Shown piece by piece: positions 63,603 through 64,000 of a stretch of DNA of 64,000 nucleotides. Each line of letters begins with the position of its first letter. Positions within the stretch are counted from its first letter, which is position 1. Below the pieces are notes generated by a model. That model was given only the letters and a program-made list of their open reading frames with translations, searched no databases and was not told the DNA's origin. Source of the stretch: Branchipolynoe longqiensis (taxonomy: Eukaryota > Annelida > Polychaeta > Phyllodocida > Polynoidae); NCBI GenBank assembly GCA_030323885.1, contig CM059199.1, forward strand, positions 39,626,590-39,690,589. Reading direction: 5' to 3'. The translations under genes and the position numbers were made by a program.

Positions 63603-64000
63603 CACCTCCATGACATATATACATAGATGTGTACTGCACTGGTCGCTACACAATGGCATTGTGGGGAAGTGCTTAAGTAGGTGGGGCATTACCATGGTTA
63701 CTCTTGGAGGTCGATGGCATGGCTATTCATGGTCAGCATTCCATTGCCACGATCTTCTACAACCCTTTTAGAATCAATCCCATTTGCAAGGACAGTATAT
63801 TATATTGTCATTAGTATGGGTATTTAGCTTATGACATTATAAGAGAATGAGGGTGAATTCACAGAGAAGGTGGTGTGATATTTAATACAGGATATTTGCT
63901 TGCGATTACAACACGTCACTACAATCCACATCGTGAACAAAAATTAGTCTAGGAGCAGAAAACTACCGAATTGACTGAGTAGGAACAATTTTGATTATTC
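63603..64000. other. No gene seen
   Basis: Unassigned sequence to the window end; the plus-strand frame 63493-63771 runs from a TIR element into this DNA and is not credible. Confidence 0.5.

Overview
This window looks like animal nuclear DNA that is almost entirely transposable elements and simple repeats. I found no convincing host gene, rRNA gene or functional tRNA gene. Reasons for calling it metazoan: several tRNA-derived SINE families, non-LTR retrotransposons with AP-endonuclease/RT or RNase H domains, a Gypsy (Ty3-type) retrotransposon with a tRNA-Leu-like primer site, a tyrosine-recombinase retrotransposon of Ngaro type, and many short inverted-repeat DNA transposons. The repeat spectrum fits a repeat-rich invertebrate, probably marine, but the species cannot be read from this window.

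Layout. 1-8.4 kb: SINEs, two inverted-repeat transposon families and a foldback element. 8.38-11.4 kb (minus): a 5'-truncated, multiply broken endonuclease/RT LINE. 11.4-37.5 kb: a dense mosaic of SINE families A, B and C, word-tiled TIR elements with CCCTGTCACA-like ends, two palindromic TIR elements, a probable solo LTR at 27.56-27.85 kb, and a C-rich array at 35.2-35.6 kb. 37.8-41.3 kb (minus): a decayed Gypsy element split by a 1.32 kb I-type LINE (plus) with an 11 bp target duplication. 41.3-42.4 kb: AT-rich arrays. 42.86-45.0 kb: a second Gypsy start (plus) running into about 74 copies of a 25 bp repeat. 46.5-47.6 kb: a TIR element with a full-length SINE inside. 48.44-55.02 kb: the best-preserved element, a 6.6 kb Ngaro-like retrotransposon with gag, RT-RNase H and tyrosine recombinase, bounded by split direct repeats in the order A1-ORFs-B1-A2-B2. 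55-64 kb: SINEs, a 10 bp minisatellite split by a SINE, and a TIR element inserted in a SINE.

How the parts relate. The SINEs have no coding capacity and need LINE enzymes; the 3' end of SINE family A closely resembles the 3' end of the I-type LINE seen here, so that LINE class is the likely partner. The TIR elements carry no transposase and would depend on one elsewhere, probably PIF/Harbinger-like for the families with 3 bp TWA duplications. Nested insertions give a partial relative chronology. All family assignments come from reading motifs by eye; no database search was run.
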